A DNA stretch of 64,000 nucleotides. Origin: Dinoroseobacter sp965279125. Lineage in GTDB: Bacteria; Pseudomonadota; Alphaproteobacteria; Rhodobacterales; Rhodobacteraceae. Location of the stretch: assembly GCA_965279125.1 (NCBI GenBank), contig CBDIHL010000023.1:24812-88811 (forward strand). Direction: 5' to 3'. The number at the start of each line of letters is the position of its first letter. The first letter of the stretch is position 1. The notes below the pieces were generated by a model, which did no database searches, had not been told where the DNA came from, and saw nothing but the letters and a program-made list of their open reading frames with translations. Positions 44,030-52,107 of the stretch are shown one piece after another. A program made the translations under genes and the position numbers.

Positions 44030-44574
44030 CGGCTCAGGCACTCCTTCAGGGCGAGCAAACTGCGGCGGAGCCACGTTCGCATCGTATTGAGGGGGACATT
44101 AAAGCGTGCTGCAAGATCGGCATAGCTTTCGCCCTCCAGATAGGCACCGCGCACGGCACCGGCTTTGTCCTCGTCCAACTCGCTCAAGCAGCCCGACAAG
44201 CGCCGGGCCTCCGAGCTGGCAATCGCTGCCGCTTCGGGCGTCGGCCCCGCATCCGGCAACTCAGGCATATCATCGATATCAGCGCCGCTTTCTTTGCGGG
44301 TCCTCAACCGATCAATTGCCGTGTTGCGCGCGATGGTCACAAGCCAAGTGATAGGCGAGTAGCCATTCACCGCATAACGATCTGAGTTGTTCCAAACCTT
44401 GACGAAAGTGTCCTGCAAGACCTCCTCCGCTTCAGCCCGGTTGTTCAAGACACGCAAGCAAACGCCAAAAAGTTTCGCCGAGGTTGCAGAATAAAGTGCA
44501 GCAAATGCGTCGCGGTCGCCCAAGGCGATCCGGGCGATATGAGCTTCAAGGTCTGAGATGTCGGTCGGGGGCAT
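44026..44574 (-). CDS. ECF sigma factor, SigK-like
   Basis: A 182-residue ECF sigma factor. Region 2 is DAFAALYSATSAKLFGVCLRVLNNRAEAEEVLQDTFVKVWN (by ends), with WLVTIARNTAIDRLR. Region 4 is ESYADLAARFNVPLNTMRTWLRRSLLALKECL (by ends). It is the first gene of a unit with the anti-sigma factor. The promoter region contains the heptamer ACTTATC, which also occurs before the fasciclin 1 gene at an almost equal distance. Confidence 0.92.
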   Translation of the reverse strand: MPPTDISDLEAHIARIALGDRDAFAALYSATSAKLFGVCLRVLNNRAEAEEVLQDTFVKVWNNSDRYAVNGYSPITWLVTIARNTAIDRLRTRKESGADIDDMPELPDAGPTPEAAAIASSEARRLSGCLSELDEDKAGAVRGAYLEGESYADLAARFNVPLNTMRTWLRRSLLALKECLSR

Positions 44575-44771
44575 CTTGAGTGTCGCTTCCTAAGCCAGCT
44601 GAGGACTTAGAACAGTTTGCAAAGCTTTGCCATATCGGGACATTGATAAGTCCAACCGTTCTGGCCCACCAATGCCGCCCGCCCTGTTTGCCAGAACTGC
44701 ACGCTAGGTTCGGACTATATCGTCTAGACCTCGACCGGTCCGCACAAGAGGATGGAGGTCTGTTCGCCAAC

Positions 44772-45551
44772 CTAGTCGGCAATCTTCACCTCAACAGACT
44801 GGTTTTGCAGCCTGACCTGGCTAAAGCTGGATAAGAACGACACTTCGGCCGCGTCCATTCCGACGCCAATACGTGCGATCTGGTTTGCGGCAGCCATTCC
44901 TGTTGCGTCAACGAGATGCCATGTCCCGTCGAGGTAGATCTCGGCCACCGCATGAAAATCTTGCGGCCTGACATAAGGCGCATAGACACTGGCAAACCGC
45001 GCGGGAATGGCAGAGGCGCGTGCCAAGGCAATCATGACATGCGTATAGTCCCTGCAAACGCCCTGACGCTGAACGAAGGTGTCAAGGGCGGTCGTCTGCG
45101 CGTTGCTTGAACCCGGAACATACATGAAGCGGTCAAAGACCCAGTCGCGCATTTGGGCGATCCGCGCGCCGCCCTGGCTGGACCCGAATTCAGCGGCGAC
45201 AAAGTTCTGCAATTCGTCGGACGGACAATAGCGGGATGGCATCAGGTAGCGGATCGCGTCGCTAGGCAACATATGGGGTGGAACAGCTGGCAATTGCGAG
45301 ATGTCCAGTGCGGGACGGTCAACTTCCACATGCGTTGTGTAGCTGCACAGGAAGTCCCTATCAACTTTCAGCAGCCTGCGGTGCCCTACGCCTTCCTCCG
45401 TCGACACCTTTGCCGCATGCAGCGTATCACTGATGTTCATGGTTTCGTGAACGACGCGCTGATCAGCAAAGCTGGGAACCTCGATCTGCAAAATGATATC
45501 GGTTGGAGCCTCGACCGCGTACTGCATGTCAACGCTGATCTGAAGTTTCAT
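44772..45551 (-). CDS. Transglutaminase-like domain protein
   Basis: A 259-residue protein. The C-terminal two thirds is a transglutaminase-like cysteine peptidase fold. The catalytic triad is Cys in RQGVCRDYTHVMIALARA, His in PQDFHAVAEIYL and Asp in WHLVDATGMA. The first 100 residues form a beta domain seen in the bacterial families. Enzymes of this type act as proteases or cross-linkers, and the substrate is unknown. Its only near neighbour on this strand is the sigma gene, 197 bases on; I see no recognised element in that gap. Confidence 0.87.
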   Translation of the reverse strand: MKLQISVDMQYAVEAPTDIILQIEVPSFADQRVVHETMNISDTLHAAKVSTEEGVGHRRLLKVDRDFLCSYTTHVEVDRPALDISQLPAVPPHMLPSDAIRYLMPSRYCPSDELQNFVAAEFGSSQGGARIAQMRDWVFDRFMYVPGSSNAQTTALDTFVQRQGVCRDYTHVMIALARASAIPARFASVYAPYVRPQDFHAVAEIYLDGTWHLVDATGMAAANQIARIGVGMDAAEVSFLSSFSQVRLQNQSVEVKIAD

Positions 45552-46007
45552 GGATGGTTTCCTTCGGACAATGGAAGACCTAGCAGATTTATTCTCATCG
45601 ATTTCGCACAGAGCACAAACTAAGGCTAGGTTGGCTCTTTAAAACGAAAAACCCTAGGAGAGACACTGTTGCAAAGACAAAGCTGCGTGTTGTCCGCTCT
45701 GACAAGATGGCGCTGTGCATAAGTTGGCGGGCGTATCGAATGTCCGGAATGACGTACTGCACCTTGGCGGCGCTCGGACCCAATAAATGTCCGCTCTGGG
45801 CCGTGAGTGGCAGTGTTTCTACGAATGTTTACACCTCGTTGCCACGGACAATACGCGTCATCAAAACTCCGACTGTGAGAACAAGCTTCGACGAGAGACT
45901 GTAGCGAAAGAACGGATATGTCAGAAGAGTCGCACTGTTTTGGTAACTAAAAAGGTACTAATGGCACCGAGAGGTGCGACCGATATTGCACAACTATTTG
46001 AAACTAT
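45552..46007. other. Intergenic, no gene recognised
   Basis: The stretch between the transglutaminase gene start and the tRNA-Asn holds no convincing frame. The frames present are short and lack ribosome sites or family features. It is more AT-rich than its neighbours. Confidence 0.5.
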
Positions 46008-46082
46008 TGGCTCCGGCGGTAGGGATCGAACCTACGACCAATTGATTAACAGTCAACTGCTCTACCGCTGAGCTACGCCGGA
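46008..46082 (-). tRNA. tRNA-Asn (anticodon GTT)
   Basis: On the minus strand the cloverleaf begins tccggcg at 46082 and pairs with cgccgga at 46018-46012. The D arm is tagctcagcggtaga, the anticodon arm is ttgactgttaatcaa with GTT, and the T arm includes ggttcgatccc. A discriminator G at 46011 and an encoded CCA at 46010-46008 complete it. Confidence 0.95.
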
Positions 46083-46153
46083 TTACCAAGGGCCGTGTAG
46101 CAAGACGCATTTGGGGTGTCCATAGCTTCGCACGCAAAAACTTCATCAACAGG

Positions 46154-47059
46154 TTACCTAAGTGAAAACACCGCATCCGCGCGCGCATCTCCCGCAACTG
46201 ACACCTCAGATTGCGCTTCCATTTCAAGCAGATGCGCCAGCACATTGCGCGCAGCCGCAGGCAGAAGGGCAGAGGCCACGTCGGTATATATTCGCTCTGC
46301 AAGCGCGCGTGAGGTCCCGGGAGCCTCTGCCAGAGCCGTCTTGATCTGCGCATGTCGCTTCAAACGATGCGCCTTCAAAGCCGCGATCCGCGCCAAGGGT
46401 TCCTCGACCGCGCCCCCGTGTCCCGGCAAATAGATCCGGTCTCCCGCACGCCCGGCCAAACGATCGAGCGAGCGTAAGAAGGCCCCCAGATCGCCATCAG
46501 GCGGCGACACGAGCGAACTGGACCATCCCATCACCAAATCCCCGGTGAAGACGCTGCCCGAGGCCTCCTCTGCGAAGCTGAGGTGATTGCCCATGTGCCC
46601 CGGCGTCCAGAGCGCGCGCAAGGCCCAGCCATCGTCCTCGACCACCGCTCCATCTGCCAGGCACATGTCCGGCGCAAAGGCGGTATCAACCCCTTCGCCC
46701 CCGCCCGCCAAACCACCCTGCGCCAAAGCGGCCATCACTGCCGAGCGGCCAGCCTGCCAGTCGCCGAACGCCAAGACTGTAGCGCCGGTCGCGTTTGCAA
46801 ACCGGGTCGCCCCCGCTGAATGATCTCGATGCGCATGGGTGACAAGGATGTGGCTGACAATGGCCCCTGCGGGCAATGCGCCCAGAACGGTGCGCAGGTG
46901 ATCCGGGTCGTCCGGTCCGGGATCGATTACAGCAACCCTAGCGCGACCCAGCACATAGGTATTGGTTCCCCAATACGTCATAGGCGAGGGGTTCGGCGCG
47001 ATCACCCGCAGTAAATCCGGGCGCAGGCGCGTTACAGTTTCGGGGCGTATCTCGTCCAT
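46154..47059 (-). CDS. MBL-fold metallohydrolase
   Basis: A 301-residue beta-lactamase-fold hydrolase of the LACTB2/glyoxalase II-like group. The metal motif is THAHRDHSAGATRF near residue 75, with further ligands in WTPGHMGNHLSF and in LPGHGGAVEEPL. The first 60 residues (PMTYWGTNTYVLGRARVAVIDPGPDDPDH, by ends) are typical. It uses two zinc ions to hydrolyse an ester, thioester or phosphodiester; the substrate is not clear. It is divergent from the histidine kinase gene. Confidence 0.9.
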   Translation of the reverse strand: MDEIRPETVTRLRPDLLRVIAPNPSPMTYWGTNTYVLGRARVAVIDPGPDDPDHLRTVLGALPAGAIVSHILVTHAHRDHSAGATRFANATGATVLAFGDWQAGRSAVMAALAQGGLAGGGEGVDTAFAPDMCLADGAVVEDDGWALRALWTPGHMGNHLSFAEEASGSVFTGDLVMGWSSSLVSPPDGDLGAFLRSLDRLAGRAGDRIYLPGHGGAVEEPLARIAALKAHRLKRHAQIKTALAEAPGTSRALAERIYTDVASALLPAAARNVLAHLLEMEAQSEVSVAGDARADAVFSLR

Positions 47060-47100
47060 CGGCTCTTCCCCCTTTGGGCACGCCGGCTTAGGCTTGCCTG

Positions 47101-48417
47101 ATGTTCGCTTGGCTCAAAGATACGCTTCCAAACCGCCTCTATGCACGGGCGGCGCTTATTCTTGTCGCGCCTGTCATTGTGTTGCAACTGGTCATTACGG
47201 TTGTGTTTCTGCAACGCCATTTCGAAGGTGTCACGCTGCAATTGACCCGGGGCATCGTGCTCGAGACAGAGTTGATCCAGAGGGCTCTCGCCGAAAATCC
47301 AGGCATGACGGACAGCGTGCTTACCGACATTGCCGAGCGTCTCGACATGCAGGCGGACCTCAGCCCGCCCCGCTTGCCGCAAACCTTACGGCCATTTTAT
47401 GACATCTCAGGACTCGTTGTCATCGCCACGTTTCAAGCCGAGCTTGACGGATTTCGCGCCGTCGATCTGTCCACGGACCCGCAAGTTGCCAGCCTCAGTG
47501 TCGATAGCGCTGCGGGCCCGCTGGTCTTGACCTTCGACCGCGAGCGGGTCTCGGCGTCCAACCCGCATCAGCTTTTGATCATCAGCATTCTTGTTGGCGG
47601 CTTGATGACCGTCGTGTCGTACCTGTTTCTGCGCAACCAGCTGCGCCCGATCAAACGCTTGTCGGCGGCGGCAGAAGCTTTTGGCAAAGGGCGAACGCTG
47701 CCCTATCGGCCTTCTGGCGCGCTGGAAGTCCGCGCAGCGGGTCATGCGTTTTTGGACATGCGCAACCGGATCGAACGCCAGATCGAGCAACGCACACTTA
47801 TGCTCTCTGGTGTCAGTCATGATTTACGCACGCCTTTGACCCGGATGAAGTTAGAGTTGTCTATGCTGGATCCAAGCGCCGAAGTGGATGCCCTTGTGCG
47901 GGATGTGACCGAGATGGAGGCGTTGCTGGAAGCTTTCCTCGATTTCGCCAAGAACTCTGCGTTGGAGGCGATGCATGAGACGGATCCACTTGCCTTGGCG
48001 CGCGATGCGGTCCTGCGGGCCGAGCGGGCGGGTCATGAGGTTGCCTTTGTTATGAAGGGGGAGGCCTCGGGCGCGACCCTGCCGTTGCGGGCCCGGTCGG
48101 TGGCGCGCGCGCTTGACAATCTCATTGGCAATGCAGGGCGCTATGCGGGGCGGGCGCAGGTGTCGGTGACGCTGGATGAAAGCCGACTGACCATGATGGT
48201 CGAAGATGATGGGCCTGGTATTCCCGCAGATCGGCGTGAGGAGGCGGTGCGCCCCTTCGCGCGGCTCGACAGGGCGCGCAATCAGGACAAAGGCAGCGGG
48301 GTGGGCTTGGGACTTGCGATTGTGGCGGATGTGGCGCGCAGCCATGGCGGGATGCTGCGGCTGGATGAGAGCGAGACGTTGGGCGGGTTGCGGGCGTCGC
48401 TGGTGTTGCCGCGCTAA
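47101..48417 (+). CDS. Sensor histidine kinase, EnvZ-like, orphan
   Basis: A 438-residue membrane kinase. Two membrane helices flank a periplasmic sensor (residues about 15-40 and 160-182). A HAMP segment follows, and the phospho-His is in MLSGVSHDLRTPLTRMKLEL near residue 240. ATP-binding motifs are NLIGNAGRYAG, EDDGPGIP and SGVGLGLAIVADV. It resembles EnvZ-type kinases. No response regulator is adjacent, so the partner must be elsewhere. The start at 47101 fits the first membrane helix. Confidence 0.93.
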   Translation: MFAWLKDTLPNRLYARAALILVAPVIVLQLVITVVFLQRHFEGVTLQLTRGIVLETELIQRALAENPGMTDSVLTDIAERLDMQADLSPPRLPQTLRPFYDISGLVVIATFQAELDGFRAVDLSTDPQVASLSVDSAAGPLVLTFDRERVSASNPHQLLIISILVGGLMTVVSYLFLRNQLRPIKRLSAAAEAFGKGRTLPYRPSGALEVRAAGHAFLDMRNRIERQIEQRTLMLSGVSHDLRTPLTRMKLELSMLDPSAEVDALVRDVTEMEALLEAFLDFAKNSALEAMHETDPLALARDAVLRAERAGHEVAFVMKGEASGATLPLRARSVARALDNLIGNAGRYAGRAQVSVTLDESRLTMMVEDDGPGIPADRREEAVRPFARLDRARNQDKGSGVGLGLAIVADVARSHGGMLRLDESETLGGLRASLVLPR

Positions 48418-48437
48418 ACGGCGTTCGAGGCAGGTGC

Positions 48438-48481
48438 CAAATCCTCTTGAGAGGATTTGCAAAACTCCGCGTGGAGTTTTG
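48438..48481. repeat. Tandem double hairpin downstream of the histidine kinase
   Basis: Hairpin 1 has arms caaatcctct/agaggatttg at 48438-48447 and 48450-48459. Hairpin 2 has arms caaaactcc/ggagttttg at 48460-48468 and 48473-48481. The layout matches 13-56 and 5649-5706, but here the loops (tg, gcgt) are not complementary. Confidence 0.75.
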
Positions 48482-48997
48482 GGCCGTTGCGCATCGACGC
48501 GATCTGGCGCTCGGTTGGGTTACGAATGCTTAACGCAGGACAGCTATACCCCTGTCCATCGGATCCGACATGACGAAGGCAGTGGTTTTATGCGGGGTGA
48601 CGCCCGCAGTTTCGAACCGCGCGCAAGGATGGGGGGAGCCCCCCAAAGAGCAGATCAGCGGCTTAACGCCCCGCTGGGACGACCACAGACCACGCCATAA
48701 ACTCGATGCGGGCCCGTGTCTTTGCTGACAGAAATATCCGCGAGAATCATCCCACGCGACAGGCCCTGCTCATCGCGCCACACGCATATCAGAAAATCTT
48801 ACGAGGTTTGGTAGGCCCGGCACCTACTCTTAGTGCCTTGCGCAATTGGATGCAAGTGCGCGCAACTGTGTTCAATCTATACGTTCAAGACTCTGAAATG
48901 TATATATTTTAACTGAGGTTTTGGTGACAAGCCTATTGCAATCGCGTGCAAGCTCGCGCATACGAGCGCATTATGTTAGGCAGCTAGGAGGGTGGGT
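48482..48997. other. Intergenic left flank of the satellite, no gene recognised
   Basis: About 500 bases without a convincing gene. Small inverted repeats occur: ggacag/ctgtcc near 48538-48557, gggggg/cccccc near 48632-48645 and gtagg/cctac near 48810-48826. The end before the integrase is AT-rich. The left attachment site of the element may lie here, but I could not find its partner. Confidence 0.4.
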
Positions 48998-50320
48998 ATG
49001 CCGCGTCGAGTCAAGGAGCTAAGTGCTATTGAGGTCAAGCGACTCGACTATGCGAGCTTGCACAAGCCGGGGAACAAACGCGTGCCTGTATTCCAAGCCG
49101 TGGGTGGTGTGCCGGGGCTGCAACTTCAACTTACCTCCGGTGGTGGCAAGAGTTGGATCTATCGATACAGTGTCATGCTGCGCGGCAAGCAAAAAAGGCG
49201 TAGCTTGGGTCTCGGAAGCTACCCGATGGTCGGTGTTGGTCGCGCTCGCGAGCTGGCCTCCGAGGCTGCTCAGGCGCTTAGGAGGGGCGAGGACCCTATC
49301 AAGAAGCGTCAGGAGGCGAGGGAGGCGCTGGCGCGGGAGATTGCGAAGCCCACGTTTGCAGAGGCGATTGAGGGCTGGGAGCGAGCGAACCCATACAGGC
49401 CCGCCAACCCTGGCCACCGCCAACGGTGGCTCAATAGCGTTCGTTCGCTCGACACACTGGCCGACTTGCCAGTGGACCTCATCACCAAAGAGCTAGTCTG
49501 GAAGTCGTTGCAGCCATGGATCGAAAAGGGAGCGAAGGATACCTCCGAGCGCGTGTTGCAACGCATCGGTGCTGTGATGGATTGGGCTGCTGACGAGGGG
49601 CACCTTGAAGGTAGTAACCCGGCCACCGAGGGGTGGGTCAAACGAAAGATGAGCGCCGTCATGGCGGGCGTTACAAAGAGCAACCGTCCCGCCGTGCAAG
49701 TGGCGGATATCCCGCGCTGGTACGCAGAATTGAGCTCCAACCGTGAAGGCACCGGGAGCAGGGCTTTGGAGTTCCTGACCCTAACAGCCGTTCGGAGTGG
49801 CGAGGTGCGCGGGGCGACGTGGGATGAGATAGACTTTGACAACAGGGTCTGGCGTATCCCGGCGGCACGCATGAAAATGAAGCGTGACCACATTGTGCCG
49901 CTGTCGGACCGGGCCATAGCTTTGCTTGAGGCCATGTCACAGCGGAGCGACAGCGCCTACATCTTCGCAAACCAGAAAGGCGGTATGATCAGCGACGCAA
50001 CCATGAGTTCAAACGGCACGATGGGTCGGATGCACAACGACGACATTGCGGCAGGCGGCTCGGGCTACGTGGATGGCGAGACAGGGTTGCCAGCGGTGCC
50101 CCACGGCCTGCGCAGTACATTCCGTGTTTGGGCGGGCCGCAGGGGCTTTCCGCGCGAACATGCGGAGCTTGCGCTGGCTCACAAGTTTGGCGATGCGGTG
50201 GAGCAAGCCTATCAGCGTGACGTCTACACTGAGCAACGAAGGCCAATGATGGACGCTTGGGCGGCGTTCCTTCAGGGGCATGAGGCGGATGCAAACGTGG
50301 TGGAGATTCGCCGTGCCTGA
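48998..50320 (+). CDS. Tyrosine recombinase/integrase with arm-binding domain
   Basis: A 440-residue integrase of the P4/DUF4102 type. The N-terminal arm-binding part has LQLTSGGGKSWIYRYS and RRSLGLGSYPMVGVGRARELA (by ends). The catalytic domain has Arg in TAVRSGEVRGATW, His-x-x-Arg in PHGLRSTFRVWAG, His in LALAHKFGDAVEQAYQRDVY and the Tyr in AYQRDVY. It inserts the element by site-specific recombination. The ATG at 48998 has TAGGAGG upstream. Confidence 0.95.
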   Translation: MPRRVKELSAIEVKRLDYASLHKPGNKRVPVFQAVGGVPGLQLQLTSGGGKSWIYRYSVMLRGKQKRRSLGLGSYPMVGVGRARELASEAAQALRRGEDPIKKRQEAREALAREIAKPTFAEAIEGWERANPYRPANPGHRQRWLNSVRSLDTLADLPVDLITKELVWKSLQPWIEKGAKDTSERVLQRIGAVMDWAADEGHLEGSNPATEGWVKRKMSAVMAGVTKSNRPAVQVADIPRWYAELSSNREGTGSRALEFLTLTAVRSGEVRGATWDEIDFDNRVWRIPAARMKMKRDHIVPLSDRAIALLEAMSQRSDSAYIFANQKGGMISDATMSSNGTMGRMHNDDIAAGGSGYVDGETGLPAVPHGLRSTFRVWAGRRGFPREHAELALAHKFGDAVEQAYQRDVYTEQRRPMMDAWAAFLQGHEADANVVEIRRA

Positions 50321-50858
50321 AGCAAGAATACAGTTCTCGATCAAGGAGTTGATTGCACAAGGTGCGACGTTGAAGCAGCGTTTCCATACGCTCGATCAGC
50401 TTGCCGAGATGACGCCTAGAGAGCAACTTGCCGCCGCTACGGACTTTGCAGAGTACGAATGGTTCAAAGAGATCGATAAAGCCGAATTTGCTTTCCATGA
50501 TCTTCAGATGATTGTCGAGCTGGCATCGACCGACCTCGACTACTGGGAACTTGCTCGAAAGATTGCTCAGGAGAACCGAGACGAACTGACCAATGAGCAG
50601 AAAGTGCTTCTCTTTGATGCGCTCGCTGCTGAAAAGCCGAAAGGTCGTGCTTCTGTTCCTGTGAAGAACCGCCGAGTCATGCGCCTCCGATCCATCGCAA
50701 AGGTGTTGCGCGATCACTATGGCTTCGCTCTGACGCGAAACGACGCCACAGAGCATGAATGCGCTGCAAGTATCTTTGAGAAGCTAGGCATTGAAGGAGA
50801 AAATGGAAAGTCGCTCTCAGAGGCTACTCTTAAGGAGTACCTAGAAGGGCTTGCGTAA
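50313..50858 (+). CDS. Hypothetical satellite protein, helical
   Basis: A 181-residue soluble, mostly helical protein, rich in Glu and Leu (LKQRFHTLDQLAEMTPREQL, YWELARKIAQENRDEL, FEKLGIEGENGKSLS). No motif identifies it. The likely GTG start at 50313 overlaps the integrase end; an earlier in-frame ATG exists at 50280. It follows integrase on the same strand. Its codon use differs little from integrase. Function unknown. Confidence 0.6.
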   Translation: MPEARIQFSIKELIAQGATLKQRFHTLDQLAEMTPREQLAAATDFAEYEWFKEIDKAEFAFHDLQMIVELASTDLDYWELARKIAQENRDELTNEQKVLLFDALAAEKPKGRASVPVKNRRVMRLRSIAKVLRDHYGFALTRNDATEHECAASIFEKLGIEGENGKSLSEATLKEYLEGLA

Positions 50859-50938
50859 AGTCCAATGTTTATGCGGGTCAACTGCCCGAGTTGCCCCGCA
50901 TGTTGATACGTTATCTTGCGCATACTGATTTACCCATA

Positions 50939-50952
50939 GGCAAAAAATTGCC
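50939..50952. promoter_or_regulatory. Short inverted repeat before the AlpA-like gene
   Basis: ggcaa-aaaa-ttgcc forms a five-base hairpin 20 bases before the AlpA start. In the 113 bases before the gene, a longer stem also occurs at about 50876-50907 (atgcggg/cccgcat around caac/gttg). These could be operator or terminator elements. Confidence 0.35.
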
Positions 50953-50971
50953 ATCAATGAGGTAAAACTAA

Positions 50972-51160
50972 ATGCAAAAATTCCTAAAGATAAAGCAAGT
51001 AGCCGAGCGCTATGATGCTAATACCAGCACTATACGTCGATGGTGTGCAAACACAGAAATTAACTTCCCAAAGCCAATTCGATTTGGCCCTCAAACAATT
51101 CGTTGGAGACTGGCCGACCTCGAAGCGTGGGAAGTCTCGCGAGGGGCGGACCCCGCATGA
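50972..51160 (+). CDS. AlpA-like helix-turn-helix protein (excisionase/regulator)
   Basis: A 62-residue HTH protein of the MerR-like HTH_17/AlpA group, with FLKIKQVAERYDANTSTIRRWC as the recognition part and RFGPQTIRWRLADLEAWE as the wing. P4-like satellites use AlpA proteins to control excision or transcription. It lies near integrase, as expected. Confidence 0.85.
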   Translation: MQKFLKIKQVAERYDANTSTIRRWCANTEINFPKPIRFGPQTIRWRLADLEAWEVSRGADPA

Positions 51161-51507
51161 ACCTTTGTGCATATAGCTATTGCAGTTCGATGATGCGCAC
51201 TGGGCTGGACCAAGTAGACAGCCAACCCGCGTAGGGCAGCACTCCCGCCCCGCACAAGCACCCAACCAAAAATTAAGACCCCACGGAGAACCGCAGGGCC
51301 TTAAAAAATTATGAACTTTCGGAAGAGCGACAGCGACCAAACTGGCACTCGCAACACACCTAGCACTCCCGGCGGCTGTTTGCAAACTAAATTTTAGTTA
51401 ACCCTTTGATTATTCAAAGAAAAATGCGCAAAAGGCCGCCTTTTCGCTTGCTTCTGGTGTATACAGCCTATAGCTAGGTTAGCGGCACCAGCGAAAGGGT
51501 AAGCCAT
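51161..51507. other. Intergenic, candidate regulatory region before the RHH-type gene
   Basis: No gene is visible. The right end is AT-rich and holds a palindrome, aactaaa-t-tttagtt at 51385-51399. A possible promoter-like tatagc lies near 51470, before the next gene start. A repressor target is plausible but unproven. Confidence 0.35.
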
Positions 51508-51801
51508 ATGCAATACACAACACTAACAAAGCAGCTGAAGATGCGGGCAACGCCCGACGAAATGGCTGCTTGGCACGATCTAGCTGCGTCACAGGGCGAA
51601 ACCCTGACCAGCCTTATTCGTGGCTCATTAAACGAAAAGTTGCGCTCCGCAGACGCGGGCCGGGACACCAAAGCCAAAACACCCGCGATCTCCAGTGCGG
51701 TCAAAACTCCAGGAGCTAAAAATATGAACTCAAATCGGAAAACCCATGACCAAGCTACAAACGCGATCCCAGCGCCGCCGCGCGAAGCGGCTTACAGATA
51801 A
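51508..51801 (+). CDS. Small ribbon-helix-helix-like protein
   Basis: A 97-residue protein. Its first 50 residues (TKQLKMRATPDEMAAWHDLAASQGETLTSLIRGSLNEKL, by ends) have the RHH-type pattern of a short strand followed by two helices, as in MobC- and Arc-like proteins. The tail is low complexity and poorly conserved in look. It overlaps the next gene by 56 bases. It may regulate the satellite promoter. Confidence 0.65.
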   Translation: MQYTTLTKQLKMRATPDEMAAWHDLAASQGETLTSLIRGSLNEKLRSADAGRDTKAKTPAISSAVKTPGAKNMNSNRKTHDQATNAIPAPPREAAYR

Positions 51802-52096
51802 CTACGAAGCGAAGGGCTGTCCGCGTTGCGGGCAATGCCAAGACCTAGTTGCCCTGCTCGTCTCCTTCGGGGATCCCGGCAACTACACCAAAGCCGTCTG
51901 CATGACCTGCGTTCGCGGTCACGAACAGGTTGGCTCCGCTACCATACTCTTCGATTCCAACGCTGACGGCACCGTGGATTCCGCGACTGCTAACCGTGTC
52001 GTTGCGCAAGTTTCGACGTTGCGAAAGGCTGCGGATATCCAAGCGGAACAAGTTCGAGAAGCGCAGGGCGAAGCCGCCCACGCCACAGCGCATTAG
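51746..52096 (+). CDS. Small zinc-ribbon-like protein
   Basis: A 116-residue protein with a basic start (KLQTRSQRRRAKRL) and four Cys in two pairs: CPRCGQC and CMTCVRG. A zinc ribbon is likely. The C-terminal third is an Ala/Gln/Glu-rich helix. It overlaps the previous gene by 56 bases and ends 11 bases before the replication gene. Confidence 0.6.
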   Translation: MTKLQTRSQRRRAKRLTDNYEAKGCPRCGQCQDLVALLVSFGDPGNYTKAVCMTCVRGHEQVGSATILFDSNADGTVDSATANRVVAQVSTLRKAADIQAEQVREAQGEAAHATAH

Positions 52097-52107
52097 GGAG
52101 CGGGCAA

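Noticed and set aside
48706..48912. 68-codon frame left of the integrase
   Set aside because: No ribosome site, no conserved look, and irregular codon use for this genome.
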